From contig CAVQYV010000009.1 in the NCBI GenBank assembly GCA_963718295.1, positions 124,001 through 188,000 on the forward strand: 64,000 nt of DNA, given 5' to 3'. A program made the position numbers and the translations under genes. The DNA comes from CAVQYV01 sp963718295 [NCBI: uncultured Methylomirabilota bacterium] (GTDB lineage: Bacteria > Methylomirabilota > Methylomirabilia > CAVQYV01). Every line of letters begins with the position of its first letter. The first letter of the stretch is position 1. The notes under the pieces were generated by a model. It had not been told where the DNA came from and did no database searches. It worked only from the letters and a program-made list of their open reading frames with translations. Positions 9,212 to 17,530 of this stretch are shown one piece after another.

Positions 9212-10204
9212 TCACGGCAGCCAGAAAGACAAGAGGAAATAGACCAGGGAGGCCATAGCGGCAGAGAGGGGGATGGTGAGTATCCAGGCCCAGACGATCC
9301 GCCGGGCGACCCCCCACCGAACGGCCGACAGACCGCTCGTGGATCCGACCCCCATGATGGCCCCCGCAATGGTATGGGTGGTGCTGACCGGGATCCCTCC
9401 CATGGCGGCGCCGATGATGGAGATCGCGGCGGCGGTCTCGGCGCAGAACCCGCCCACCGGCTTCAGCTTGGTAATCCGCATCCCCATCGTCTTCACGATG
9501 CGCCACCCTCCCGCCAGGGTTCCCAGGGCAATGGCCGCATGGGCCGCCAAAATGACCCAGAGGGGAATATGGAAATGCTCTCCCAGGTAGCCGGAAGTAT
9601 ACAGCAGGATGGCGATGATTCCCATGGTCTTCTGGGCATCATTGGTGCCATGGCCCAGGCTGTAAAGGCCCGCCGAGACCAGCTGCAGGCGGCGAAAAAG
9701 CAGATTGACCTTGGAGGGGGATGACTTCCAGAAGAGACGAATCACCAATACCATGAGGGCAAAACCTAAGGCCAGCCCGAAGAGGGGGGAGAGGACGATG
9801 AATAGACAAATCTTCGCCAACCCTTGAGGAATGAGAATCTTGAAGCCTGCCTTGGTTACAGCTGCCCCGGCGAATCCCCCGATCAGGGCATGGGAAGAGG
9901 AGGTGGGCAGTCCCAGGAACCAGGTGATGAGGTCCCAGGCGATCGCCCCCACCAACCCTGCCATGATCACGCCTTGGCTGATCCCCTCCTGATGGATGAC
10001 CCCCTTCCCGATCGTGGTGGCCACACCCACCCCAAAGGTGAAGGCGGCCACGAAATTGAAAAAGGCAGCCCAGCAGACTGCCTGCTTCGGGGTGAGAACC
10101 TGGGTGGAGACTACAGTGGCGATGGAATTGGCGGCATCGTGGAAGCCGTTGAGGAAGTCGAAGATGAGGGCCAGCGTGATGATGAGAATAACGATGGTCA
10201 ACAT
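9212..10204 (-). CDS. pit: Pit-family inorganic phosphate transporter
   Basis: Ion-coupled phosphate permease of the inner membrane (PF01384), 330 residues with about ten hydrophobic helices. Both signature repeats are visible: FDFLNGFHDAANSIATVVST near the N-terminus and SLGHGTNDAQKTMGIIA in the middle. The gene ends 82 bases before phoB and starts 6 bases after the DUF47 gene, the usual partner order for Pit systems. Confidence 0.93.
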   Translation of the reverse strand: MLTIVILIITLALIFDFLNGFHDAANSIATVVSTQVLTPKQAVCWAAFFNFVAAFTFGVGVATTIGKGVIHQEGISQGVIMAGLVGAIAWDLITWFLGLPTSSSHALIGGFAGAAVTKAGFKILIPQGLAKICLFIVLSPLFGLALGFALMVLVIRLFWKSSPSKVNLLFRRLQLVSAGLYSLGHGTNDAQKTMGIIAILLYTSGYLGEHFHIPLWVILAAHAAIALGTLAGGWRIVKTMGMRITKLKPVGGFCAETAAAISIIGAAMGGIPVSTTHTIAGAIMGVGSTSGLSAVRWGVARRIVWAWILTIPLSAAMASLVYFLLSFWLP

Positions 10205-10210
10205 GGCGGA

Positions 10211-10825
10211 TCAGCTGTGTTTGAGAGACACGGACTCGATGATGTTGGCCACATCTTCGCACTTGTCGGTGGCCGTTTCCAGGGTTTCATAGATCTCTTT
10301 CCACTTGATGACATCGAAGGGGCTGTAATCTCCCTGGAAGAGGCGAGCGATGGCATCTCGGGTGACGCGGTCGGCATCGTTCTCCAGACGATTGATCTCG
10401 ACGCAGTAATCGTATATGTGATCCCACCCCCGCAGCAAACCGATCGCCTTTTGGACCTCCTTGGCCGAGTTATAGATGATATTGCCCAGATTCTTGGCCT
10501 CCGGGGTCGGCCTTTCGATCCTGTAGAGCACCATCCGGTCTGCTGCTGCTTCGATTAAATCCATGATGTCGTCCAGTGCACTGGTCAGGGCATAAATGTC
10601 CTCGCGGTCGATGGGGGTGATGAAGGTTTGGTTCAGTTTTCGAACGATTTCGTGGGTGATCCTGTCCCCCTCGTGCTCCAGGTCCCTGAGCTCTTCTGCA
10701 TTTACCTGCGGACGGTCATAGGAATCCATCATCGATTTCAGGATCCCAGCTCCTCGAAAGATATTCTGGGCAGCCTCTTCGAAGAGGTCAAAGAATTTCT
10801 CCTCCCGCGGAATCAGTCTAACCAT
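10211..10825 (-). CDS. DUF47 PhoU-like Pit accessory protein
   Basis: Cytosolic all-helical protein of 204 residues, the DUF47 (TIGR00153) type that accompanies Pit transporters and probably controls their activity. Metal-binding signature residues of the PhoU fold are seen in RDLEHEGDRITHEIV and in NRLENDADRVTRDAI (E/DxxxD repeats), with ALTSALDDIMDLIEAAADR between them. It is six bases upstream of pit, so the pair is surely cotranscribed. The ATG is preceded by AAAGGAG about 6 bases away. Confidence 0.9.
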   Translation of the reverse strand: MVRLIPREEKFFDLFEEAAQNIFRGAGILKSMMDSYDRPQVNAEELRDLEHEGDRITHEIVRKLNQTFITPIDREDIYALTSALDDIMDLIEAAADRMVLYRIERPTPEAKNLGNIIYNSAKEVQKAIGLLRGWDHIYDYCVEINRLENDADRVTRDAIARLFQGDYSPFDVIKWKEIYETLETATDKCEDVANIIESVSLKHS

Positions 10826-10864
10826 GGTCTATCTCCTTTACCCACACTACAATCTTTCCTTGTC

Positions 10865-11497
10865 TCATCCCTTCGATTCATTCCTCTTCTCATTCCTCTT
10901 CCAATGACCCCAGACGAACCAGAGGGCTGCTGCGATAATGACGGCGCCGATCACGAAATCCAGCTTGTGGAAGATGACCTCCACCTCACTCCATCTCTCC
11001 CCCAACTTGAAACCGATCCAGGCGAGGAAGAAGCACCAGGGCAAGGAGCCTGCGAAGGAGTAAAACACGAACTTGCCGAAGTGCATCCTGGAGATCCCTG
11101 CGGGCAAGGAGATGAAGGTTCGGATGATCGGCAGAAGTCGCGCCACAAAGGTAGCCTTGTCCCCATGCCTTGCGAAGAACCGATCCGCCTTCTCCACGTC
11201 CTCCCTTTGAATCAGGAAGTATTTCCCGTACTTGAGCACCGCAGGCCTGCCCCCCCATGCCCCCAGTCCGTAGGCCACGATGGAGCCGACGCTGCAGCCC
11301 AAGGCCCCGGCCACGGAAACCCACCAGAGGCTGAATCGGCCCTGAGAAACCAGATACCCGGAGAAGGGCATGATGATCTCGCTGGGCAGTGGAATGCAGG
11401 CGCTTTCGATTGCCATGGCCACGATGATCCCCGGATAGCCCAATCCGGAAATCAGGGCCACGATCAGGGAAGAGATGAAGCTCAGGATCTTATACAG
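10865..11497 (-). CDS. DedA family membrane protein, possible CTG start
   Basis: Polytopic inner-membrane protein of the DedA/VTT family (lipid scramblase or proton-dependent transporter family). Motifs: ESACIPLPSEIIMPFSGYL, GSIVAYGLGAWGG, FFARHGDKATFVARLLPIIRTFISLPAGISRM, and a C-terminal WGHWKRNEKRN tail. The only orthodox start is GTG at 11461, which has no ribosome site. Twelve codons earlier, a CTG at 11497 follows AGGAGGGG by five bases, and the extra residues (LYKILSFISSLI) form a plausible N-terminal helix; an in-frame TGA lies just before. The coordinates use this CTG. The site overlaps the end of the exporter gene upstream, suggesting translational coupling. Confidence 0.85.
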   Translation of the reverse strand: MYKILSFISSLIVALISGLGYPGIIVAMAIESACIPLPSEIIMPFSGYLVSQGRFSLWWVSVAGALGCSVGSIVAYGLGAWGGRPAVLKYGKYFLIQREDVEKADRFFARHGDKATFVARLLPIIRTFISLPAGISRMHFGKFVFYSFAGSLPWCFFLAWIGFKLGERWSEVEVIFHKLDFVIGAVIIAAALWFVWGHWKRNEKRNESKG

Positions 11498-14096
11498 GGG
11501 TCCCCTCCTTCAGGTTTTTCTGGCTCCGCGGTTTTCCCCAAACCAGGAGGATGGCGGGCAGGAGGACCAGAGAGGCCACCATGCATGCCCCCACTCCCAG
11601 GATGCAGGCTACCCCCATGCTGACCAGACCGGGGTAGTCGGAAAAGGTGATGCTGCCAAATCCGAAAATGGTGGTCAAAGCGGCCATGAGGACAGCCTTG
11701 CCCACCTGGAGAATGGTTACGGAGATATCGCACTCTCCGCTTTCATAATACCGGTGCAGGATGTGGACCCCATAATCGACCCCGATGCCCAGGATCATGA
11801 TCACGGCGAAGATATTCATGAGGTTGAGCTTCATTCCGAAGAGATCCATGAGCCCGAACATCCAGAGGACACCAAAACCGAGGGGAATCAGCGACAGGAG
11901 GGTGTCCTTCAGGTTCCTGAAGTCCAGATACAGGAGGAGGCACACCCCCAACAAGGCAAGTAGGGTAGCCCACTTCGCATCCTGGTACACCTTGCTCTTC
12001 AATTCCTGGGAGAGGATATTGACCCCTGACACCTTCACCGAGCCGAGGGAAATCAACTCTGCCACCAACTGGGCAGGTGGGCCCGCCTTCCACGAGCTCC
12101 GCTCCTGATAGACATAGGTGGCTATCCGAACCCCCTGATCATCCACCTTCAGGTACCGACTCAGGATCCGCCCCAGGGAGGATTTCTTCACCTCCTCCCA
12201 GCGGATCCTCTGGGAGGGAGAGAGGAACTCGCGGAACTTCTTCATGTAGTCCGCAAAGGCAGCAGGTCGCAATCCTGAGTCCTGCAACGCCTTCCGAAAG
12301 GTCCTGGCGATGCGATCCCCGTTTAATTCATGGCCCTGCATGGATCGAATATGGGCCAGCCTCCTCTCCTGGGAGCCTTGCGAGGGAAGAAGGGTCTCCA
12401 GGGAGTCGAACCCGACGATCCCCTCCTTCCGGTTCCAGGATCTCAGAGCCGAGGCCACCCTTTCATTGGCCTCCAACGCCTCTTCCACCGTCTTTTTTTC
12501 GGTGATCACCACGAAGTGATAATAGGAGAGGCCGAACTTCTCGGAGATCCTCTCCTGGAGATCCAGGGCTTCATTGTGCCGGGGACGGATGTTGCTGATG
12601 TCTTCATCGAAGCCGAGGGAGGCGGCAAAGAAGGCCAAGAAGACGCTCACCCCCAAGGAGACCCCGATGATTCCTCGAGGCACCCGGGAGAGGACCGCAA
12701 AAGATCTTCCCAGCCCAAAGGACCTCATCCGCGGAGATCGGATGTCCCCCTTCCTTCGGCTTTCCTCCCAGGCGCACATGGCGGGGAGCAGGATGTAGGT
12801 GGCCAAAAGACAGAAGAGGATCCCGGTCCCGGTGAGGAGGCCCAATTCGGCCAGACCGCGAAACCGGGTGACCATCATGGCAAAGAAGGCGGCGGCCGTA
12901 GTGATGGCCCCGATGAAAACCGAGCGCCCGGTTTCAGCGAGCATCAGATCCACCGACGACGGGGCATCTTTGCCTCCCGTCCGCTCTTCCAGATAACGAT
13001 TGTAGAGGACGATGTTCAGATCGATGGCCAACCCGATGAGGAGGGCGGAAAACCCACTGGTGGCGTAATTGAGCTCTCCCACGGCCACGGCGGCAAAGGC
13101 CATGGTCCAGGAAATGCCCACCACCAGAGGCAAGCCCGCAAACAGGATCGACTTGAGGGTCCGGAAGGCCAGCAGGAACAGAAAGAGAACCCCGAAGAAA
13201 GAGGTGAGGAAATTGCGCAGGATATCCCTCTGGATGATCTGGGAATCGTTGAGGGCGATCAGATACCCTCCCCCATAGCTCACCTTCATCTGGCTCAGGG
13301 AGAGGCCATCCTCCTGCTCCACCCTCTGGCGGGCTTTTCCCTCCGCCGCCTTCACCATCTCCATCAATTTCTTGCTGAAGAGGAGATCCTGCGCCGGCTT
13401 GATGGGACGGGCAACCATCAGCAGCATGGACCGATCCTCGCAGAGGTAGTATCCATCATAGGGATAGAGGCGCAGATCCATCCCCCGTTTGAGCAGGCGA
13501 TCCTGGACCAGGGGAAGGATATTGAAGGGATCCTTCTCTATGAGGCTCTTCATGGGCAGGGCCGTTGGAGTCAGCAGGAGGGCCTGGATCCGCTGTGCCT
13601 GTTCGGCAATTCCCTGATCGGTGAGCCGATGGGCCAACGCATCGATCTCGGGCTCAGACAGGTAGAGGAGGCCATTGCCCAGGAGGGGCCGCATATCTTC
13701 CGACTCCTCCCAGATCCGGTATTCCACATATTCGATGAGGGGGGAGGATCGAAGCTCCTGTGCAAACAGGTCGGAGAAGCCTTCAAATCGATCTGCCGGG
13801 CTCCCCTCCTCCGACTCGATCGCCACCAGGAGGTAGTCCATGCTCCCATAATCCCGAAGGACCTGGCGGAAGGTATTCACCTTCTCGTTGTCCTGGGGAA
13901 GGAGCCCAAATATGTCGGTCTTGATCTGGAGGCGACTGGCGATCAGGAGGGAGACGATCAGGGAGAGGAAAACCAGGAGGAAAACGAGGCGGTGATGGCG
14001 ATAGGAGAAATGGGCCCAGGAGCCCAGCACTCGCCTGGCCTTCGACAACCGCATGGCGGCAGGGCCTTGGTCTTGACTTTGGGGGCTGTTTTTCAT
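11490..14096 (-). CDS. MMPL/RND family exporter, HpnN-like
   Basis: Large inner-membrane transporter of 868 residues. It shows the RND duplication: one membrane helix, a periplasmic domain of about 230 residues, a block of five helices (about 300-450), then the same plan again (helix near 480, periplasmic domain, helices from about 715). The pattern and the absence of heavy-metal or drug-pump motifs fit the HpnN-like group, which moves hopanoids or other lipids between membranes; the substrate here is inference. The gene overlaps the HAMP gene by four bases and the DedA gene downstream, so the three are one transcript. Confidence 0.8.
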   Translation of the reverse strand: MKNSPQSQDQGPAAMRLSKARRVLGSWAHFSYRHHRLVFLLVFLSLIVSLLIASRLQIKTDIFGLLPQDNEKVNTFRQVLRDYGSMDYLLVAIESEEGSPADRFEGFSDLFAQELRSSPLIEYVEYRIWEESEDMRPLLGNGLLYLSEPEIDALAHRLTDQGIAEQAQRIQALLLTPTALPMKSLIEKDPFNILPLVQDRLLKRGMDLRLYPYDGYYLCEDRSMLLMVARPIKPAQDLLFSKKLMEMVKAAEGKARQRVEQEDGLSLSQMKVSYGGGYLIALNDSQIIQRDILRNFLTSFFGVLFLFLLAFRTLKSILFAGLPLVVGISWTMAFAAVAVGELNYATSGFSALLIGLAIDLNIVLYNRYLEERTGGKDAPSSVDLMLAETGRSVFIGAITTAAAFFAMMVTRFRGLAELGLLTGTGILFCLLATYILLPAMCAWEESRRKGDIRSPRMRSFGLGRSFAVLSRVPRGIIGVSLGVSVFLAFFAASLGFDEDISNIRPRHNEALDLQERISEKFGLSYYHFVVITEKKTVEEALEANERVASALRSWNRKEGIVGFDSLETLLPSQGSQERRLAHIRSMQGHELNGDRIARTFRKALQDSGLRPAAFADYMKKFREFLSPSQRIRWEEVKKSSLGRILSRYLKVDDQGVRIATYVYQERSSWKAGPPAQLVAELISLGSVKVSGVNILSQELKSKVYQDAKWATLLALLGVCLLLYLDFRNLKDTLLSLIPLGFGVLWMFGLMDLFGMKLNLMNIFAVIMILGIGVDYGVHILHRYYESGECDISVTILQVGKAVLMAALTTIFGFGSITFSDYPGLVSMGVACILGVGACMVASLVLLPAILLVWGKPRSQKNLKEGTPV

Positions 14097-14722
14097 CGAG
14101 GAGGCGATTCAGGCTCCGGGGAAGGGGACAATTTGAAAGCCGAGAGGGTTTCTCGAAAACGAAAGAGTTGAGCTCCCAGGGCGGAAAGGCCCTGCTCCAT
14201 CTCCTCTGTCTGGGGAATTCCGGAGCGGCAAAGGGAGAGAAGGGCCGCCTGCTGCTTCTCCAGCTCTTCCGCGATCTGATTGGCCCTGCTGATTTGCCCA
14301 TTCAGGAAATCCAGGGTTTCGTTGAACCGAGACCCAAAATCCTTGAGCTCATCGTTCCTCCGAAGCTGAATCCGCAACGACAAGTTCCCCTCGCGTATCT
14401 CTTCGAGGGTCTGTTCAAAGCGATAGATAGGGCCGGCGACCTGGTGAGATAGGATGATGGAATACAATCCAAGCAGTATGATGACCCCTAAAATGGAAAG
14501 CCAGACATATTTCTCGATGTCGAGGTAGAAACTGGCTGCACCCTGGAGGGTGGCACTCTCCGGTGGAAGATTGGAGTAGAGGATGGACAATAGAGGCAAA
14601 TACAGGCTCACCCCGATGACGAGGGTAAAGGAGAAGAGCATCAAGACCACCAGGCCAAAGACCTTCAACTGTAACCTCTGCTTGACGAGATAGGACTTTC
14701 GGAAGACCTTCTTTTTCTCCAT
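14093..14722 (-). CDS. HAMP-domain membrane protein without output domain
   Basis: A 209-residue protein with two membrane helices (about 20-45 and 73-95) flanking a short extracytoplasmic loop, then a HAMP domain (HQVAGPIYRFEQTLEEIREG) and a coiled-coil tail (about 125-195). It has no methyl-accepting, kinase or cyclase module. Its stop overlaps the start of the exporter gene (ATGA), which suggests a partner or regulatory role for that transporter; this is inference. It is the first gene after a strong promoter. Confidence 0.75.
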   Translation of the reverse strand: MEKKKVFRKSYLVKQRLQLKVFGLVVLMLFSFTLVIGVSLYLPLLSILYSNLPPESATLQGAASFYLDIEKYVWLSILGVIILLGLYSIILSHQVAGPIYRFEQTLEEIREGNLSLRIQLRRNDELKDFGSRFNETLDFLNGQISRANQIAEELEKQQAALLSLCRSGIPQTEEMEQGLSALGAQLFRFRETLSAFKLSPSPEPESPPR

Positions 14723-14762
14723 TCTTCCCTCCTATTTGGCGACGGCAGAAATAATCTTATGA

Positions 14763-14791
14763 TACATAGCATCCCCCCTTTCCCTTGTCAA
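14763..14791 (-). promoter_or_regulatory. sigma70-type promoter before the HAMP-exporter-DedA-DUF47-pit unit
   Basis: Read leftward: TTGACA at 14791-14786, 17-base spacer, TATGTA at 14768-14763, about 40 bases before the ATG. The genes that follow are close together or overlap through phoR, so this may drive the whole 8-kb leftward unit. Confidence 0.55.
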
Positions 14792-14812
14792 CTCGTTCTC
14801 CGGTTCCTTACC

Positions 14813-15835
14813 CTACAATTTTCTTCCGGCTGCCTCGGCGAAGGGCCTCAACTCTTGCATTAAAGAAGTAAACCGCTTCGGCTTGAGCGATTGGATCCCA
14901 TCGCTGAAGGCCTCCTCCGGTCGCATGTGGACCTCGATCATGAGGCCGTCGGCGCCCGAGGCAATCGCCGCTTTGGCCATGGGAGCCACATATTCCCAAT
15001 GGCCCGTTCCGTGGCTGGGATCAACGAAGATGGGCAGATGGGTCAGCTTCTGCAGCACCGGAACGGCGTTCAGATCCAGGGTGAAACGGGTCTCCGTCTC
15101 GAAGGTACGAATTCCCCGCTCGCAGAGGATCACCTCATAGTTGCCCTGGGAGAGGACATACTCCGCCGACATGAGGAACTCTTTGATGGTGGTGGCCATG
15201 CCCCGTTTGAGGAGGACTGGCTTCTTGACCTCCCCCACGGTGCGCAGGAGGGCGAAGTTCTGGACGTTGCGCGCCCCCACCTGCAGGATGTCCGCATAGC
15301 TTCCCACCAACTCCACATCCTTGGGGTTGATCACCTCGGTGACGATATAGAGGCCCGTCTTCTCCCGGGCCTGGGCCAGGAGCTTCAGGCCCTCTTCCTC
15401 TAGGCCCTGAAAGGCATAGGGTGAGGTCCGGGGCTTGAAGGCCCCTCCCCGTAGGATATGGGCCCCTGCCTCCTTCACCGCCACGGCGGTCTCCAGAATT
15501 TGGGCCTCGCTCTCCACGGAACAGGGCCCGGCTATGATGGTGAGGCGGTCCCCGCCGATTTTTAGATCGCCCATTTTGATAATGGTCTTCTCAGGTTTGA
15601 CCTCCCGACTGGCCAACTTGAAGGGCTGCAGAATGGGAACCACGCTCTCCACCCCGGGAAGGGATTCCAAGGACTGGAGGCGGGCCTTGCCTCGCTCGTC
15701 TCCCACCGCTCCCACCACACTCCTCTGGGTGCCGCGAATGACATGGGACTGATATCCGAGCTCGGTGATCCTGCGAATGACTTCTTGAAGCTGCTCCTCG
15801 GGGGCTCCCGCCCGCATTACGATGATCATTTCCAA
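14813..15835 (-). CDS. aroF: 3-deoxy-7-phosphoheptulonate (DAHP) synthase
   Basis: First enzyme of the shikimate pathway: phosphoenolpyruvate plus erythrose-4-phosphate gives DAHP. The 340-residue product is the AroA-I beta (KDPS-like) type with an N-terminal ferredoxin-like regulatory domain (1-70, [23 protein letters not shown]) and a barrel carrying [51 protein letters not shown] and [11 protein letters not shown]. The residues expected for PEP, phosphate and metal binding (Cys, Lys, His, Glu, Asp) are present. The ATG has GGAGG seven bases upstream. It is monocistronic here and preceded by a leader peptide and terminator that appear to sense phenylalanine and tyrosine supply. Confidence 0.95.
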   Translation of the reverse strand: MEMIIVMRAGAPEEQLQEVIRRITELGYQSHVIRGTQRSVVGAVGDERGKARLQSLESLPGVESVVPILQPFKLASREVKPEKTIIKMGDLKIGGDRLTIIAGPCSVESEAQILETAVAVKEAGAHILRGGAFKPRTSPYAFQGLEEEGLKLLAQAREKTGLYIVTEVINPKDVELVGSYADILQVGARNVQNFALLRTVGEVKKPVLLKRGMATTIKEFLMSAEYVLSQGNYEVILCERGIRTFETETRFTLDLNAVPVLQKLTHLPIFVDPSHGTGHWEYVAPMAKAAIASGADGLMIEVHMRPEEAFSDGIQSLKPKRFTSLMQELRPFAEAAGRKL

Positions 15836-15840
15836 CCTCC

Positions 15841-15876
15841 TAAAAAATGAGGGCCACGGACAGAATCCGGGGCCCT
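15841..15876 (-). terminator. intrinsic terminator (attenuator) in the aroF leader
   Basis: On the leftward RNA, AGGGCC at 15876-15871 pairs with GGCCCU at 15855-15850; after one mismatch three more pairs extend the stem, closing a 7-base loop. Six U follow (15847-15842). It lies immediately before the aroF ribosome site, so it would stop transcription before aroF unless the upper arm is sequestered. Confidence 0.75.
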
Positions 15877-15993
15877 TGTGGTTGACTGAAGAATCAAGTG
15901 CTACTGGTGAGGGCCACGGTTTTGCCGTCTATCCCATGGCCCCAGGGATTTATCTATATGGATACGGGTCCCCGCAGGCCGAGGGATAGACGG
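15867..15993 (-). promoter_or_regulatory. alternative RNA folds of the aroF attenuator
   Basis: Five pairable segments in RNA order. Segment 1, CCGUCUAUCCC (15993-15983), is an exact 11-base complement of part of segment 2, GGGAUAGACGG (15935-15925). Segment 2 also holds GGGGCCAUGG (15943-15934), which can pair with segment 3, CCGUGGCCCU (15919-15910). Segment 3 can instead pair with segment 4, AGGGCCCCGG (15876-15867), the upper arm of the terminator, with one mismatch. Segments 3 and 5 carry the same CCGUGGCCCUCA. So 1:2 pairing frees 3 to block the terminator, and 2:3 pairing lets it form. The pairing is seen in sequence; the regulatory logic is inference. Confidence 0.65.
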
Positions 15994-16051
15994 TCGTAAA
16001 GACGAACTTTCCAAACCGAACCTCCCCTCGTGCTGGACCCATCCTGTTCAT
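15950..16051 (-). CDS. aroF leader peptide, Phe/Tyr-rich
   Basis: A 33-codon ORF starting at ATG 16051 with AAGAGGAGG six bases upstream and ending in TAA at 15952-15950. It carries three Phe codons (13, 16, 18) and three Tyr codons (22, 30, 32) in 20 residues, with no Trp. The first attenuator segment overlaps codons 19-23 (...TTVYP). This is the arrangement of leader peptides in which ribosome stalling at scarce charged tRNA decides between terminator and antiterminator. Phe and Tyr are end products of the aroF pathway. Confidence 0.75.
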   Translation of the reverse strand: MNRMGPARGEVRFGKFVFTTVYPSACGDPYPYR

Positions 16052-16087
16052 CAGACCTCCTCTTGGTATTTGTCACTCGAATGTTTT

Positions 16088-16115
16088 CCTATCACCCCTT
16101 CCTGCCCCCTGTCAA
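16088..16115 (-). promoter_or_regulatory. candidate promoter for the aroF leader transcript
   Basis: Read leftward: TTGACA at 16115-16110 and a weak -10, GATAGG, at 16093-16088 with a 16-base spacer, about 37 bases before the leader ATG. The -35 is perfect but the -10 matches only three of six positions. Confidence 0.4.
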
Positions 16116-16569
16116 TCTTTTTTGTGACATCTTTTTCGTGACAAGAAGTGGCTATGGCTTCGTGTTGCTGCACGTATTCTTGTGGGTCCAGGAGTAGGAC
16201 GTGCCGGACTTCGTCAAGTCGCCGACATACCAATAGCGATGGGTCCCACAGGTGGCGGGCGGAGACCAGTAGAAAGGGATATTGATTCCAAGACCGTTTG
16301 TTATGTTGTTTCAGGACTTCCGTCCCGATCAGGAGGCCTGTCTCCGGGTGGGGAGATCCTTTATTCGTTCTCGGTGACGAAGGGTCCGGGTCCGATTCAG
16401 CCTCAGGCCTGGATGTCAGAAGGCCTTTTGTCCTTGCCCTCCCAGGAAATCTTGTGGTATATGTCCCAAGCGCGGATGGAGGCAATTGTGCCCAGTTTGC
16501 ACCATTCCCTCCCAGGTCCGAGGTGTAGAAAGTCGAGCTTTTTGGCAAAAAACCTACACGGAGGTCAAG
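16116..16569. other. intergenic region, no gene supported
   Basis: Separates the leftward aroF leader from the rightward hydrolase gene. Open frames cross it on both strands but have no start signals or recognisable protein content. The hydrolase promoter should lie here but I could not fix it. Confidence 0.5.
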
Positions 16570-17475
16570 ATGAGGAAAGTCGCGAGTCGCGGGAAGTTCA
16601 TCCTAACGGTGATCAGTCTCCTGGCAGTGCTGATTCCTGTCTCTGCCTATGCCCTCTTCATCGATCTGGAGGATAATCTTCGTCTCTTCTACGAGGATCG
16701 GGGCAAAGGGGATCCCATCCTTTTTGTGCACGGCTGGTGTGGCAACAGCTCCATCTGGACGAAATTCCAGTTCCCCTATTTCGTGAAAGACCATCGCGTC
16801 CTGGCCATCGACCTGCGGGGACATGGCAACTCCAGCAAGCCCCTGGAGGGAAACAATATCCCCCAGTTGGCGAGGGATGTAAGAAAGTTCATCGAGGTGA
16901 TGGGTCTCAACAAGGTCACCCTGGTCGGACACTCCATGGGCGTGATGGTGGTCTTGGATTACTATCGGCAATTCGGATCGGACCGCTTGAAGGCCCTGGT
17001 GCTGGAGGATATGAGCCCCTGTCCCATGTCCGGCGAGAGCTGGAATTCGGGGTCCTTCCACGACAACAACTGGGACGCCCTGCGAGAATTTGCGATCGGC
17101 TTGGAGCAGAATCGAGAGGTCACCCACAAGGCCTTTCTCAGGAAGATCTGGAAGGATCCCCCTACGGAGGAGGCCGTGGATGCCCGCTACAAGATGGTGA
17201 GCAAAACCCCCGTCTGGGTCGCTGTGACCTTGCTCTATGACTTCGTCCCCCGAGACTATCGGCCCCTATTGCCCCAGATCAAGATCCCTGCCCTGATCCT
17301 GGTGGCGGATTCGGGACTCTACCCCAAGGCGAGCATGGCGGGAGTCTATATGTTAGATCACATCTCCGATTCCAAGCTGGTCGTCTTCCGGAACAGCGGA
17401 CATCTTCTCCAGATCGAAGAGCCGGACAAGTTCAACCAGGAACTGAGTCAATTTCTCCTATCCCTACCCAAATAG
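16570..17475 (+). CDS. exported alpha/beta hydrolase
   Basis: Predicted 301-residue alpha/beta-fold hydrolase with an N-terminal signal or anchor (basic MRKVASRGK followed by about 20 hydrophobic residues), so it probably acts outside the cytosol. Visible motifs: oxyanion-region HGWCGNSSIW, RGHGNSSKP, nucleophile elbow GHSMG with Ser122, a late Asp in LILVADSGLYP and His in SGHLLQIEEPDKF. This is the common esterase/lipase/epoxide hydrolase-like set; the substrate cannot be told. ATG 16570 is chosen because ACGGAGG lies just upstream; the frame stays open further up. It stands alone. Confidence 0.85.
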   Translation: MRKVASRGKFILTVISLLAVLIPVSAYALFIDLEDNLRLFYEDRGKGDPILFVHGWCGNSSIWTKFQFPYFVKDHRVLAIDLRGHGNSSKPLEGNNIPQLARDVRKFIEVMGLNKVTLVGHSMGVMVVLDYYRQFGSDRLKALVLEDMSPCPMSGESWNSGSFHDNNWDALREFAIGLEQNREVTHKAFLRKIWKDPPTEEAVDARYKMVSKTPVWVAVTLLYDFVPRDYRPLLPQIKIPALILVADSGLYPKASMAGVYMLDHISDSKLVVFRNSGHLLQIEEPDKFNQELSQFLLSLPK

Positions 17476-17530
17476 AGAGGGGAAATCTGGGCCGGTTCTA
17501 AGCTGGGATTCTCAGCCCCACTCCGTTTAG

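Noticed and set aside
12390-12425. A tRNA-like GTCGAACCC stretch
   Set aside because: It lies inside the exporter coding sequence and no cloverleaf can be built around it.
12330-14171. A 613-codon rightward open frame opposite the exporter gene
   Set aside because: It is the antisense shadow of a well-supported RND-type gene; its product is rich in Gly, Pro, His and Gln with no domain, as expected from GC-rich antisense frames.
16182-16676. A 164-codon rightward ORF upstream of the hydrolase
   Set aside because: It overlaps the hydrolase in another frame and has no recognisable content.
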